A stretch of 64,000 nucleotides of DNA, taken from Lumbricus terrestris (Eukaryota > Annelida > Clitellata > Crassiclitellata > Lumbricidae). The translations under genes were made by a program, and so were the position numbers. This document shows positions 47,901 through 62,600 of the stretch, piece by piece; the stretch's first letter is position 1, and every line of letters starts with the position of its first letter. A model generated the notes under the pieces. It was not told the DNA's origin. It searched no databases and saw only the letters and a program-made list of their open reading frames with translations. The DNA is taken from positions 30,710,400 through 30,774,399 of the forward strand of contig OX457041.1 in NCBI GenBank assembly GCA_949752735.1. The letters run 5' to 3'.

Positions 47901-50569
47901 GGGTGTCAAAACAGGCAGACAGATAGGCAAACAGGCAGGCAGACAGACAGACAGACAGGCAGGCAGACAGACAGACAGACAGGTGGGTGAAAAGATGGAT
48001 GAACGGATGAACAGGTGTGTTAAGTGAAGTGAGACTCTGCAGCTGAAGATGCAATTTTATCGATGAGAAATGATTTCATAAAGATTCCCAATAATAAATT
48101 AAACAGGTTTTTTCTATCAGATGGCAGTTTTTATACCTGATGTAAGACTGGCAACTGTGATGTCCACCTGATCTGATGATTGGCTTGACACGCTCAAGCG
48201 ACTCTGCCTTCTGTTCTGACTCGTGTCATCATAACTTGACTGACTGCCTTGGTTCACGCGTGACATGCTGCCATTTGTAAAGAGTGCTAGATAGTTCTGC
48301 AATGTTTCCACTGACAACAGAACAAATTAAAACAAGAATGGTTATACAGTCCCTACGCATAAATGGCACTTTATGGCAGTGCTATCCAACCTGTGGCCCA
48401 TGCCTGCCCAAGCACTTTGTGCAAAATGAGATAAAGGAACAAAGTCGCTGGTCGACTGGAACATTTGCTTTCATTGATATTGTAACATTTCCGGGGGGTG
48501 GGGTGTGTGTTTGGACCAGGAAAGTCAAATCCAACAACTAATATCTTCTTTTCTATCTCTGGAATGTACTTCCCATAATAATCAACAGGAGACTGACACA
48601 CGACTTCTGTTTTGACGACTTTTATTCCTCTACTCAACTAAACTGACCTTGCATACCATCGCACACCGCTCACATCTAGTCTGTTCCTGAGAGGTGTAGG
48701 AGCTTCAGCACGCTTGTAAGTGGCTGTGATCGTTCCCTAATAGAAAGATAGTCCAGTTCTAGTCCTGGGGCAGGAAAGAACTATAGAAAAGAATCAAATG
48801 GTAATGTCTTGGGTTCTTCTCAACTAACGACAATGATTGTTCTTTGGACCGAAGACCCTCATGCCAAGCATGCTTGTTGCTGTATAATGACACTGTGGTC
48901 ATATAAATGATAATCAGTATCACCCTCCTCAGTTCTCAAGGCTTGGGACTGGCACTGCCAAAGTACGAGCAGTGGCGGAGTTAGACTGAAGACTCTGGCC
49001 TCGATGACTCCTCATAATATCCTGAGCTGGAGGATGGAAATCTGGGTGGGTCATAAAGTGATGCAGGCCTACTAAACAACAGGAGAGGGCTCAGCCAATG
49101 GACCAACGACAGATGCGAAGCGATAACCAATGCCACTGCAAAATGGGTTGCTATGACTGGCCAACCCCTTCAACATCGTAGCAGATAATATGGACAAGAA
49201 GCAGGGCGTCATTCTCTGCTGCTGGTCAGTCCTTATATGTCCCCCCCGTAATTAGTTGGTGCTCAAATTCTTGGCCAATTGTACCAGCAAAAGTAATTGC
49301 AATAGTAATCGTACATTTATATAGTGCCCATTCAAGAGAACTCCTCAGAGGCGCTCCCGACCTGACACCAAACCACAATCAAAGAGAATGGTTTTCAAAC
49401 GCTTGCGGAAAAGGGGCAAAGAAAGACAAAGAAGTTCATTGCGGAGACTAATAGGTAACTTATTCCAGAAAGACGGGGACCAACCATAGCAAAGCTTCTA
49501 TGTAGCACTGTGGAAGATCGAGCCCTAGGGACAACCAGGTCACCATGCGTAGCAGAGCGAAGGAATCTACGGCCTGGGATGGACAGCACAGGTACACAGA
49601 GTTCCATAAGATAGGTCGGAGCTTGGCCTGCTAGGCAATTACGCATGAACATTAGAATCTTAAACTAGTCCTAAAAGTAGGACTTGGTTCGTCAGATGCT
49701 CGATGTTGCTGTTTTGTAGCAATAACAATAGACAACAACCAGTCCTTCTTAGCCAATGACAGCAACTTACGGGTGACTGTGCACCACATCAGCAAAAACT
49801 GGGATTTTAAAGTACCATAGTTAGCACTTGCAGTATTCAAGATCTAAGAACAACTCTTTCTGAAGCCTGTGTCGAGCAAATTGCATTAGTGACAAGACCA
49901 TGGGGTATCATGGGCTATTCACAATAAAGTAACACAGTTGGGATGGACAATGTGAGAAATATGATGGCTGCTGTTTGATTGCATCAGCATAATTCCCTGG
50001 TCTTACACAATACACATAGTCAGCAGGGACGCATTCCTACATGCGATTAAAAAGCGATTAACTGCGATTACAGATTTTAATCATGTTATTAACACAATTA
50101 AATTTTTGATTGACATGCAGCCCTAGTATTTTGTTGGAATAAACTGGTCAAGCCTAGCCACTAATGCAGGCAGAGCTGTCAAAGAGCCAATCTTGCAGTA
50201 TTCAAGATCTAAGAACAACTCTTTCTGAAGCCTGTGTCGAGCAAATTGCATTAGTGACAAGACCATGGGGTATCATGGGCTATTCACAATAAAGTAACAC
50301 AGTTGGGATGGACAATGTGAGAAATATGATGGCTGCTGTTTGATTGCATCAGCATAATTCCCTGGTCTTACACAATACACATAGTCAGCAGGGACGCATT
50401 CCTACATGCGATTAAAAAGCGATTAACTGCGATTACAGATTTTAATCATGTTATTAACACAATTAAATTTTTGATTGACATGCAGCCCTAGTATTTTGTT
50501 GGAATAAACTGGTCAAGCCTAGCCACTAATGCAGGCAGAGCTGTCAAAGAGCCAATCCCCCCTCCCCCC

Positions 50570-50602
<33 letters not shown>

Positions 50603-53600
50603 TAGGACATTTCTGGACCACCGAAGATGTTCCTGTGGCCCGTGAAGCCCTGCCTAACAACTACACAATTTGAAAATAAGATTTAGTTTTGCCGTAAGTG
50701 TTCTTGGGACGGGCATCAAGCCCTTTCCCCAATCCCAACCCCCACTTTTATTCAGGCGTCTTGGCATTCTGAGCCAATAGTTATTGGAAAATATTGAAAC
50801 TGGTCTGCCAAAAAAAGGTCACCTCTGCATTAAAGCCTAGCACCATTATATTTGCTCCAATAAATGAAAGGATTCGCACATCTCTAAAGAAAGCACTCTT
50901 TCTATTGCAGCACTTACAGATAATTAAACCAGCATGCGTTTTGGAAGATAAATAAAACCCACGTTGTACATGAAGCTCTCCATCTCTCTCTCCCCATTGG
51001 GACACATAAAGCACTGACATCCGTCTTTAAAATCTAAGACTTACAAATAAAAAAGCTTCAATCGCACCCAAACATTGCAGGAATTTGCTGTTGCCAGCTG
51101 CTAACAAATATACCAGCTTATACCGCTCATAGATTTTGCTGCTTATGAAAATCTAATATATACTTAAGTTAGTTAGTGACAATGAAAAGAATTTCTAATA
51201 GCATATTGAATTAAAAGTCTGTTTCTTACCAGTATGGATCGGTATTCCATCTCCAAATGGAAATTTGCTATATCTGGGTAGTTTCATTGGTGGTATGAAC
51301 TTGAACTTGTCATTGAGTAGAGGCTCCAGACGAACAGCGGTTGGATCTGATGAGTAGAACAGATTGTACATCTGGTGACACTGCGGCTTTGCCAATTGAT
51401 CTATCAAATCATAACGAGATCTGGCAGTCAAAATAAGGGACATATGGTACTCACATAAACTGAGGCAGTGCCACACAAAAGCTATGTAACAAAACACCCA
51501 TGTGGCACATATGTATAGAAACTGGACAAAAACATCAGCAGAACTGGAAATACTGAACTTGTACAGTTGACAATAAAGGCAGGAAGACTATGCCAATGAC
51601 ATAGTAGTCTTCAATAACTATGCTATTTCATTCTGTTAAATAACTTAGCAGATATTAGTATTAATAGAATGATTGACTGGCCTTCTCAGCTATTTAGTTC
51701 TTTCGCTTGATGCTATTCTTAAATAGAAATAAGTTAAACTTTAGATATAAAAGTTTACACAACACAAATGCACTGATGAAATGTTAGATGTAATGCAAAG
51801 CAAGAGGTTCCTAACACTCCAGAAGAAGAAACTCAACTATCCAACTTAGAACTTGTGACCATTTAGTGTTACATATGTACAGTACATGACTCTAATCATC
51901 GAAAAGACCATGCAAAAATGTCCATGTATACTGGAATCGAGAAAACCACTGAAATACAGATTCTGTCAGAGCAGAATTTTGAACGCAGAAGAAGTTTGAA
52001 AATTTTATGCAAGAAAACAACAGACAACGAGAGAATAAGACTAAAATAAGACTAAACATGCCAGAATGAAATGCGCAGAAGAGACAATTGATGAGTTCAC
52101 TTATGTTTGCCAAAATCCTAATGGTAAAAAATATTTAAAATCAAGCACATAGTTAGTAAAATTTAACAAATATGACAGAAACGACAGCAATCAATAAAGA
52201 TTGAAAGTACAATTGCGCATAAACATGTGACTAAAGAGGACATTTAAACACAAACAGGCATAGACGGAACAGAACAATGACTTACGGCTGTTGAAATCCG
52301 GCGTACACAGTTTCCGATAAGCAAGAACTAGACCGAGTGGACTTCCAAACGCAAAGAAATCGCTGACATCAAAATCGAAGTCACCGAATTCGCCAGGTCC
52401 TACGGTCGAACTTGTTCGTCGAGAGCTAGGACAAGACGAATGGCGTTCGTAGCGAATGACCTTCTCATCCTTCTCTGATGCGCTGACGGTGCGGACGCGA
52501 CCTGGAGCATCTGGAACGAGGAGACTGGGATTGCTAAGGCTGACTTGCTTGCTCGCCTCCAGAGGAGCTTCAGGCTTCAGCAGCAGATGAGAAGCATCGT
52601 CATCTGTTCTTTGTGGAGCATCATAAGAACCACTTTTGCAGAGTATGTCATAGCCAAGCATCGATCCAACACTATCGGCTAAAAGACAAACCTACAGACA
52701 ACCCACACAAGCAACATTTGATTGATTGATTGATTGAAGCAGATTCATTCAGAGACGTTTAATAACTAGGCAGGTTGCTCATAAAAATCAACAGCAATAC
52801 ATCTGACTAATTAACACATGATTTAATTACTTTAAATGAAATCTCTAACACTAATGATTACTGAACAACTTTATCAAAAGGATAAAGAGCCATGTCACAC
52901 TCTAACCGGCTGACCACCCATCTGAGTCACCCTCATACGAATAGAAACTGTAGTAGATCAATGGGAAGTTGGACAGTGCTGTGATTATTGCTTTGTCTCA
53001 CACTCAAATTCTGTTCAGCTTTATTTGCGACTGGTCCAAAGCTGTAGAATCTTCTGACCAGTTCAGTCTCACATCATCTGTCAGGTCTTGATGTCAATCA
53101 GCTCTAGCTAGACCCATGACCCAACTTTTGCATATCAACCTGGCTTTTCCATTTCCTAATGAGTAAATTATTGCATGTGACCTCACCTGAAGTGACCACT
53201 GATTAAAGTCTTGGCATAATAATTAAGGGTTAATAGTATTCATTGGGATTAGATTCAAGACAAAAATACCAGTTCATACAAAATACAGCACTGTGAACAG
53301 CTAATAAGAACTGTTCAACAATTTCAAGTGCTAAGTCCATGAACAAAGAACTGTAATTTTTTCTTTGATTCTGACTCATACAGTGCAAAGTTGCAAGCAA
53401 TAATACTGGACTTCATCATAATTTGCTTAGCTGTGAAGTCATTGGGAGCAACCCAGCCAGAAACTCAACTCACCTGTCCTGAGAAACAGCGTCCTTCCTC
53501 TGATTTAAGAAAATCATTATACGTGGCATTTGCTCTGATAACAACTTGAGCAAGAGTACTTTCGTAGTGTGGGGAACTTGTAGCAAATAATGCGAGAGTG

Positions 53601-56600
53601 CTCATTGGAAAGTTCTCTTTCATAGAGACAGCATTGTCCACAGTAGGTGAAACAGCATCCAATCCTTCAGGGTATAAACTACAACATGCAGTACAACAGC
53701 TGCACATGATGTCACTGTTTATAATCAAATGAAGAACGTTTAGAGTGCATGAGAAACAACAATGTCATGTTAGGAAGAGTGCATCTCTTGAACGACGACC
53801 GACTTAGAACTGCAACATGTCTGGCTCCTTATATTCACCTAGAAAAAGTGTTCACAGTCATCCACTCCTCAGGTAGGGGCAGTGGGCAGTGGACTGCTGT
53901 GACTATTTGGCAGTGAGCTTACCCAGCATCTCATTAGCAAAGAGATGAACTAATAAGTTATAAGAGACTTAATATATGTCAAACAAATTTCTGTCGATGG
54001 CAACGGTCTCTATTGCCAAAAGCTGTCATCATTAAACTATGGATCCATCATCGCTCACAAATTTCTTATTATGTGTTAGCAAGTACTACAATGCAAGAAG
54101 ACTGAGATAAATATGAATCAGCCATGATAGGGAAACATGGTTTTCAAAACAAAACAAAAAAACTCAGAAAAAATGGTGGAAAGTAATTTTACTTGTTAAA
54201 TCTTAAACTGTTTTAAAAATAAAAACCCTTTTCTTACACAATTAATAATTTATGCAACTAAAATTGTTCATTCCCTTGTCACAGCTTGCCTATCTATATT
54301 CTGGCTTACCATCGGCTCGGCTAGCATCCCTACGCCTGCAGTGCGCCTTATTGATGAAATACCCAGATTCACTCATGTCTCGAATTACATGCTGGAAACA
54401 GTTCTGCGTATAGACTGAAAGACCGACCTGATGAGTGTTGTCAGTGCTTCTGAGCAGATGGCTGGGCAGGGGACCAGTCGGATGAATATGTGACCAACAG
54501 CAGAGGCATAGTGAGCTGTGGCAACCTGACTAAACGCTGAATACAAAGTTGAAACATCAGCATTCTTTGAGATAAGCTGGTCTTGTCCTGTGTCCAGGAT
54601 ACTTCCTACAGATCAAATAAACCCAGTGACTATAAAACATGATCAGACTAAGTATCGCTAGACTACATATTGACAGACTTAAACAACCAAAAAACACAAA
54701 TGTAACACAGTCAATAAAAGTATGATGGATTACACTTGCAATAATTTAAATACCACAACTGCCACTGCAATATTTAATTACAAAATGAACATACAGGGTA
54801 TGCATCTATAGCTTGTCATCATTATTGCCATTAGAATCCTTATAGGAAAGGTTGACCTAGTGCCAGGTAGTACCATTCCCAAGCTTGGATGAAGGATGAG
54901 GACAACACTTATAATCTCTTGTACCACATAGAGTCGTCAAATTTAAACAAATAATAATACTACTACAAAACCCATGGCACATAAACATGTAGCTGAGATC
55001 AGAAGATTTGCTAAATAATAACTAAAGCAACACTATTTTTAGCATTTTAAACTAACAATAACTAAAACCAAAATTAAAGTCACAACTAAAGCAACACTAC
55101 TGCCCCCATATGAGAACATCAAGAAGAATAATGAAAGCCAAAAACTACACCCACCACCATCACCAACACCGGCATCTGTAGATAAAGAGGAGATTCTTAG
55201 ATGTATGATCTGTTAGTAGACACTGATTTCGTTGGACATACCGCCATGTAGGAGAATGAAGAGAATGTCGTTGTTGTATGACTTCCGTGTGACAGGAGTC
55301 ATCATAGGCGTGCATGGCAATGACTCAACGACGCTGTGACACTGGAGCTGATGATATTGATGATGATGATGATGCAGACGCTGATCCTCACCCTCTCCAT
55401 CTCCCTCTCCTCCTGGTCAACAAGTAAACAACAACAACGTAACTTAAGCACATTCTTCTATCAAGCACAAGCAGCAGCTGATGTCTTCCGTAAATTCTAG
55501 TATTCTTAGTTGCTTATCTAAAATGCAAAGAATACCAAAAAAATAGAGAAATTATTCAGAACTTGGACGATAGACTGATTTTCAACCTGTGGACAGAAAT
55601 ATATTCGTCAAAATTAACTAAAATTAGAACTGAAATTATTGATTTCAAATAAGTATGACTGTAGCTTAAATTATTTTGAGAGGAGAACGAAACTGAAATT
55701 GATCGAAAATTAAGCACACTGAAGGAAAATAAGAATAAATTTAACGAAAGTTAATTTTTGAATGGAAATTAATAACAAAATAGGAAATTTAGTTGATAGT
55801 CTTTCAAAAGCCTACATCTAAAAGGTGCACATACTTTCTGACTCTTAAAACTTTGGAAATTGGCTTAGCACGTGCTTCCATGTGCAATTCATTATGGTCA
55901 TTTGCAGTTGGACGTTTCCTCTAAGTTTATAATTTTCAACTTCGCGACAGGACTGTGATTATGTGAAAATCACTTTGAAAATTACATGTACATTACTTCG
56001 ATCATGATAACTTTGTACAGCTTGCTCATTGGGCTAAATGAAGGAATCATGCATTGGATTGTTTAACAAGGCCTACTGCAAAGAAACAGACAAATAGGCG
56101 TAGGCCTATTCATGCAACGCTTTGTATCCTAAAGTGGACGAGTACAGAACTGCACTTTCTGGCTAAATTTTAAAGAATTTCGTTTTGCTTCAACAATGTA
56201 CAGTGAACAAGTGCACATAGAATACTGAAATATGTATTCAGAAAAAGGACAAAGCGAAACCAGGGCTGGCATGAAACTTTCATACGAGTGATTCAAGTCA
56301 GCAGTTTCACCACGGAGAAACACAAGCACTGCAGAAATATATTTCAAAGAAAAGAATGCAAAAACCAATGTCAATCAATTCAATGAAATACCATTAAAGG
56401 GAGTGTAGTAGGATTTTGAAAAAATACTATCCAGCAACCATGGTCAATTAACCTTTTCAGGAAATTATACAAACTAGACCTGGAGTTCAAATTGTTTTGG
56501 TTATTGTATTGATCGTTACACATATTATTTGTGGACGGAAGGACGGCAAGTCTACGGCAATATTGCCCCATTTGCAGAAGATTTGAAGCTCCGGCTTTTC

Positions 56601-59600
56601 AACCTTATGTAAAAACAACATTTTTCTGGGTAAAAACTTTTAACAGCTGGAGGAAAAAAGTTATGCGAAGATCACTGAAAATAAAATGGTTCTGTAAAAT
56701 TAAAGAAGAACATTCGATAATGAAAATGCTTGTAATTGATTCCATTCAACGCAAGTGATAAGGAAGTATAACTGAAATTATTTCAATGCAAGAACTGAAT
56801 TGAGAACAGAAATTATTTTAAAAACGGAAATTAGAAGTATAACTGAACTTTTTTAAGAATTGCAATTGAATTAGAACTTAAATTGAGGCCGTCCGAATAC
56901 TCTTTCAATGTCCATGTATGTACTTCATCACTACATGACTTTTTCTAATAATTGTCTAAAAATTAGTTTTTAATAATTAGTTTTTGATGTGTGACAAGTC
57001 TTTCGTGTCTAACACTCAGTTGTTGTTGTTTGGTCATTCTTTCAGCATGGAGGTTATTGTCCAGGGGTGTAGTTGTAAGGGGGGGGTTATCTGAACAGGG
57101 AGAGTCAACTGTCCGGGGTAATTGTCCTGTTACCGTGTTCAGAGTGCACTTGCAAAGCTAGCAACATTGGCAGCAACTATTTACACCTGGGTCCCATTTT
57201 CAGACCACTGGATTCCCTCCAGACTTGTTTCCACACTCTGAGACAACCTCAGAACGTACAAACACTCCCCTTAAATATGCTGTTAAAGGGGCATGACTAG
57301 CCCGTTCGTAGGTCTTGACCGAGGTTCTGCAAAACATTTGCAGCAGTCCAAGAATGCCAGACACTTTGCAGACTCTACTGCATTCTGCCCAATGTATCCT
57401 GGACATTAAGAAGTCGATTACTGCATTTCTCTGACAGTTATAACACGTCAGTACACTCATCATGCTGATGAAAATATAAAGTTTTTGTTCAGCTTGATTT
57501 TGTAAATGCTTTCAACAGTGCAAAGTCATGCTCACAATCATTTTGAAACCATCCTCGAGCTGCACTGTTCTATCCATTAAGGACTTCCATTAAGGACTGC
57601 CTCTCTTTCTAGATCTGGACAGTTTATTATATTGCCACAAATTGGCCTTCAACAAGGAGACATTCTTGGGCCCCTACTAACATTTTTTGCCTGCCTATAC
57701 AACCCATTCTTTGCTCCCTACACTCGACAAATCACATAAGATATCTTGATGACCCTACTTTGGGATGTCACTAGGAGACAGACAGTAGCTTTCGATCCCA
57801 AATCTGTGATCTAGGAACCACCAAGGTGTCCATTTAAACATGAGCTGCTTCCCCATGCTGGATTGAGGCCAGAACAGAGCAGAGTCTCCTTGGGCCAGCT
57901 GGCATGGGTCTACAATTTTGAGGGAGCCTATTCCTTTTCTTGATAGAGAGTCAAAAATAAAATTGAAGCATGCAGCTTAAATATTAACGCAGATAACATA
58001 CAGATAAATCAAAATGAAATAAAAATTAGAACTGATCAGATGTTCTGACACTCGAATACAGAACATAAATCATTCTAGTTCTCTTATTCTGCCCTATTGG
58101 TGGCAAACTACAATTACATCATATTTACATATGCTAACAAAAAGTATGTGCAATTGCGCATATTATAAAAAAATCATATAATCATATGTAGTCAGCACAA
58201 AATACTCAGACAATGAAGATTCTGAATTCACTCAAAAGTCTGCATTCTGCTCAAGAACAGCACATGTAAAACCTAAAGCCTGTCCTGTCGAAAAGTGATA
58301 CGTCCTCAGTAAAGTGAATGAATGAATTGTAATCGAGAAGCAAATGACTTCTCCACATCTCGTCTGATTTCCATTCAAAAATCTTGATGGAAAGAAAAGA
58401 GTAAAACAGAACTGTATACACAACTCTTCACATTTTATTAAATAAAAATCCCAAAATGTGAAAACTCAGACTTTGCCGTCATTTTCTCAGAGACAGTCAC
58501 AAAATCACCAATGGTGCTATAACAATTTTGCTTGTTAAGGACTTGCTCAAGGTTCCTACATCATCCTCAATTTCAATGGAGCTTGAAGCTACACATCAGC
58601 TCAACCAATGGGCAATAGTGCAGCCCACATTATGCACTGAGACCAAAGAGCATGGAAGATGCGCAGTTTACCTAAGTGGAGAGAAGGAAGATGTCCACTG
58701 CCTGCATCCGAATCCAGTGACTCATCGAGATTGACCAGCAGCTCAATGGAACTGGTACGGAACATCCGGTCCTTCAGTTGCTGACCGCCGGCAGTAAACT
58801 GGATGCCATCATCTCAAACACACACACACACAACCAGCAGAACAATCATCTCTCATGTCCTCATCGACATCGCTTCAAAACTCAGCATTTCCATTTTTCT
58901 TCAGGTATTGCTATGCTGGTCTGTTTGGTTTTCATCTGGTCCACTGATCCAAAGTGACATATCGATGTATTTACCTGAACTTCATGGATCAAATTTTAAG
59001 AACATTTGAGAGCAGGTCACACGTCTGAGCAAAGCAAAGCTAAGCAGAAGCACCTGATCACTTTTTGTTTGCTTGCAATCATCGGTCAATAAGAGTTTGT
59101 TTGCATGGCAATAAGAGCCATGACTCATTATTACATGGGAAGCAAACAGCCAGTCTGCCATAGCACATCCAACATTTGTTAGACATTTGTCCTTTGAGAA
59201 CCCAAAGTCCAGCACTCAAAAACTTAATGCTTAGCAAGAAGTCACAGCAACTGTTGCCTCTATTCAGACAGCACTGTAAGCATACCTACATAAAGAATTT
59301 ATATAGTGTCCAATGTTCCCTCTAAGGTTCGCCGGTGGTTGTGCAAAATTGAAATCTCTTGTGCAAAATTTTCAGCTTCTTTTTTTGTGTGCAAAATTTT
59401 GCGGCAGAAAAGAAGTTCACACATATTCAATACAGAATCGTTATCAAGTAACCGTGCTGTAAATGTGCGTGTTTGCGCGGGTGTAGGAGCTCTTTTCCAG
59501 AGAAATTATGTAGGCCTAAATCATGGACGAAGTTTATCAGAGATTAGGGGGCTAAGCCCTCCCCCCCCCAAAAAGGTCCAGAGTCATTTTTTTTACCGTG

Positions 59601-62600
59601 TAAATGGTATCTTTTCCCGGGCATAGCCCCCACGCGAAACATACGAATGACTAAAAAAAGGTCATCAACTTTTTGACCAGGAAAATTGTTAGATTTCGCC
59701 GAGATTTCAGCCCGAGGACTAAAAAAAATTCTCGTTTTCTGGACCGAGTCTCAGCCCCAACAAATTTAGCACCTCCGAGAACAGAAACCAGACTCCGCCC
59801 ACGGCCTAAATGCTAATTAGTTTACAACTGCGACTGACTGATTGTGATGATTTTCTGGAGTTTCCCCAACCAACAAAATACATATTTCCCCCTCCCAGGC
59901 TCCATAGCCTTCGTCAATAAAAATCCAACAATGTCAGCTATCAAAATTCCATTTGCGCCATTGTCGATATGAATACCAGCCTCTGTACTCTCTGTCAGCT
60001 GAACGTAGAAAGTTACTAAATCCGACAAGAGCTAAACGTTGACTGGCCCGTTACTTGAATTCCGTATTGAATTGAATTCCGAATTGAATTCCCGTATTGT
60101 CCCACGTGTCACAGCTCCAAATTTCTAGTGGCCAATTGTACATGGCGAACGCACACCTGTAATCGCTTATTATCCTGTGAAAATGGTCAAATCGCCTATT
60201 CAGGGCCCAACCACTAATTACGGCCGTTTTTCGTCGCAGTCATATAGACTTCTTAACTTTGACAGTCGACACGAAAAGAATTGGAAACGGAAGTCAATGG
60301 GGATAGCTAGATCGAGCGCGCAAACTGACAAAGCGGTCGGAGATACTTTACAACACTATCGCCGTTGTTTTACATCCTAAATTAAGATTTAAAAAATTGC
60401 TACAAGAACAAAATAAAAAAGATTTGTGACACAAACTGATTTTTTGCGCGGCAGATAAAATCTTCTGCGCGGCAGGAGTTTTTCATCTGCGCGGCCGCGC
60501 AATCGCGCAGCTTAGAGGGAACGTTGATAGTGTCCTCTCTAGATAACTGTTACGAGGTCAAATATATGTATGTGTACTGTGTATGTATAAGTGTATCATT
60601 GTTCCAAGATCGCCTATCATCAGATGATCAGCCAGACTTTTAGTGCTTTCAAGAATTGCTAGTAAGCAACAGTCAACAGCCGCAAGCAATAATCTATGTT
60701 AATCAGCCATTGCTGACATGTACATGACGAGATGATGAAACATGGTAGCTATTGAGAAGAAAGTGATATCCTGTCGTCAACTGGGAACCAGATCACCGAC
60801 ATGGGACAAACATCGATGCAATCCCAGAGTACATCAGTGAATAGGGTTATCAGTTTTTCATATCCAAATTTAAGACGATTATTGTTTTTTTAAATCCGCT
60901 TTTCTCAGATGTCAGCGATAAACAGTGATGGTGGCTGCTGGGATAGATTGCATTCGATGATGTTTTAGACATAAAAAAGTGTTGAAGAAGTTCTGTAATT
61001 AATTTAGCGAATATTATAATGGTTTTGATTCTCACCAATGTAGAAATCTATTGACTTTAAAAGGCTTTTGATAGCGTGCACAGAGAGTCACTATGAAAGC
61101 TATTGATAAGCTATGGCATTCCAACAAAGAATGTTTTTGAATTGCGACACAAGTACGACAGGAATGAGTATTTTCACCATTCATTTTCATCTTGTGGATT
61201 GGGTGTGAGAATGCACGTGATGAGGGATATAGATGCTGGACAGAGGTGGGTGAATGAGGAAAGGTTGACAGATCTCAATTTTGCAGATGATCTGTTAGAC
61301 AATACATGGAGCTTAGATGGTATGAAAGAGCTTATATCCAAAATGCATGTAGAAGCGGTGAAAGAAGGACTTGCCATTAACACAGAGAAAACAAAATCAT
61401 GAAGGTTGGAAGATGGAACAAGGATGAGAGGATGGTGATCAATGGTGGAGAGGTGTAAGTGGTGGATGCTTTCTGCTACCTAGGCAGTCAAATGGTAGTG
61501 GATAACAGAGAAGTAAAGATGTGCAAAGATGCGCAAAGGGAAAGCAAGCACTGCTTTTGGGAGGCTAAGCAAGATATGAAAGGAAAATGGATGCGGCTTA
61601 AAAACTAAGATTCGCCTGTACAATGCACTGGTTGTGAGCACACTGCTGTACGGATCTGAGATGTGGCCCATGGTGGTGATAAACATGAAAAGACAGGAGG
61701 CAGCGCACTATAAGTGGCTGAGGAGGATTCTACATGTATCATGGCGGGACAAAATAAGAAACAAAATCATAAGAGAGAAGATGGGACAAGAAAATATATA
61801 AGACATAATTAGAAAGAGAAGACTGAAGTAGATGGGGCATGTTGTCCGTATGGACAAGGATCGAAGAGCCAAACAGGTGATGTCCTGGAATGCTGGATGT
61901 AGACGAAAGAGAGGAAGACCATGAAAGAACTGGCAGGACACTATCAAAGGTGATTTGAGATGTGTGGCGATGTGATGGGAGGATGGTGAAGAATTGCTGA
62001 TGGACAGAGAGAGCAGGAGACAAGGAAGTGCATTGCCTGATGGGCAGACCTGTACACAAAGAACTAAGCAATAAATAAGTAAGCAAAAATATGACGAATG
62101 TGTGATGATGTTGCATTTGAAATTCCGCATCACAGTGCCATACCATGGGTCAAAGACCTCTGATACAAACTGTAATACAAAGGGTCGTGGTGGGATTTTC
62201 AGTTACTTTCAAAGGTTTTTTCTTTCTCTTAACTGAAATTGTGGATATTATTACAGAACTAACTTGGAAGGATGTCTCTGTACATTAAAAAACCTTAGAG
62301 AAACCTGTTTTTATCAAACGTAAACTTCGCGTGTCTGCAAATTGTAGAAAACCAATTTTAGTAAGGACTCTGGTGTTTTAGATGGTGCCAAAGCAACAGC
62401 TATCAATCACTGTATGACTTATGGGCTGATCATTATAGCAAAAATCCCACGGTTGTTGCTAGCATGAGGCTTTCAGCAATCTAGGTCTATTGGTCAACCA
62501 TCAAGAAAGAGGCATTTGCCTACGTTTGGGCTTTGAAGCAGTTCAGATCCTGAATCAATTGTCAAAGGGTCATTGTGCTTTTTTATCACAATCTTTAGAC

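Noticed and set aside
48651..48738. Possible extra PITPNM exon on the minus strand with AG/GT bounds
   Set aside because: Inserting it between 51230-51400 and 48137-48310 breaks the frame and gives a stop, while those two exons join in phase without it.
48971..49010. hAT left end 'cagtggcggagttag'
   Set aside because: No matching right end or target duplication was found downstream.
61103..61402. 99-codon frame as a host gene
   Set aside because: It contains the FADD RT motif and continues through stops into LINE C-terminal blocks; part of the degenerate LINE.
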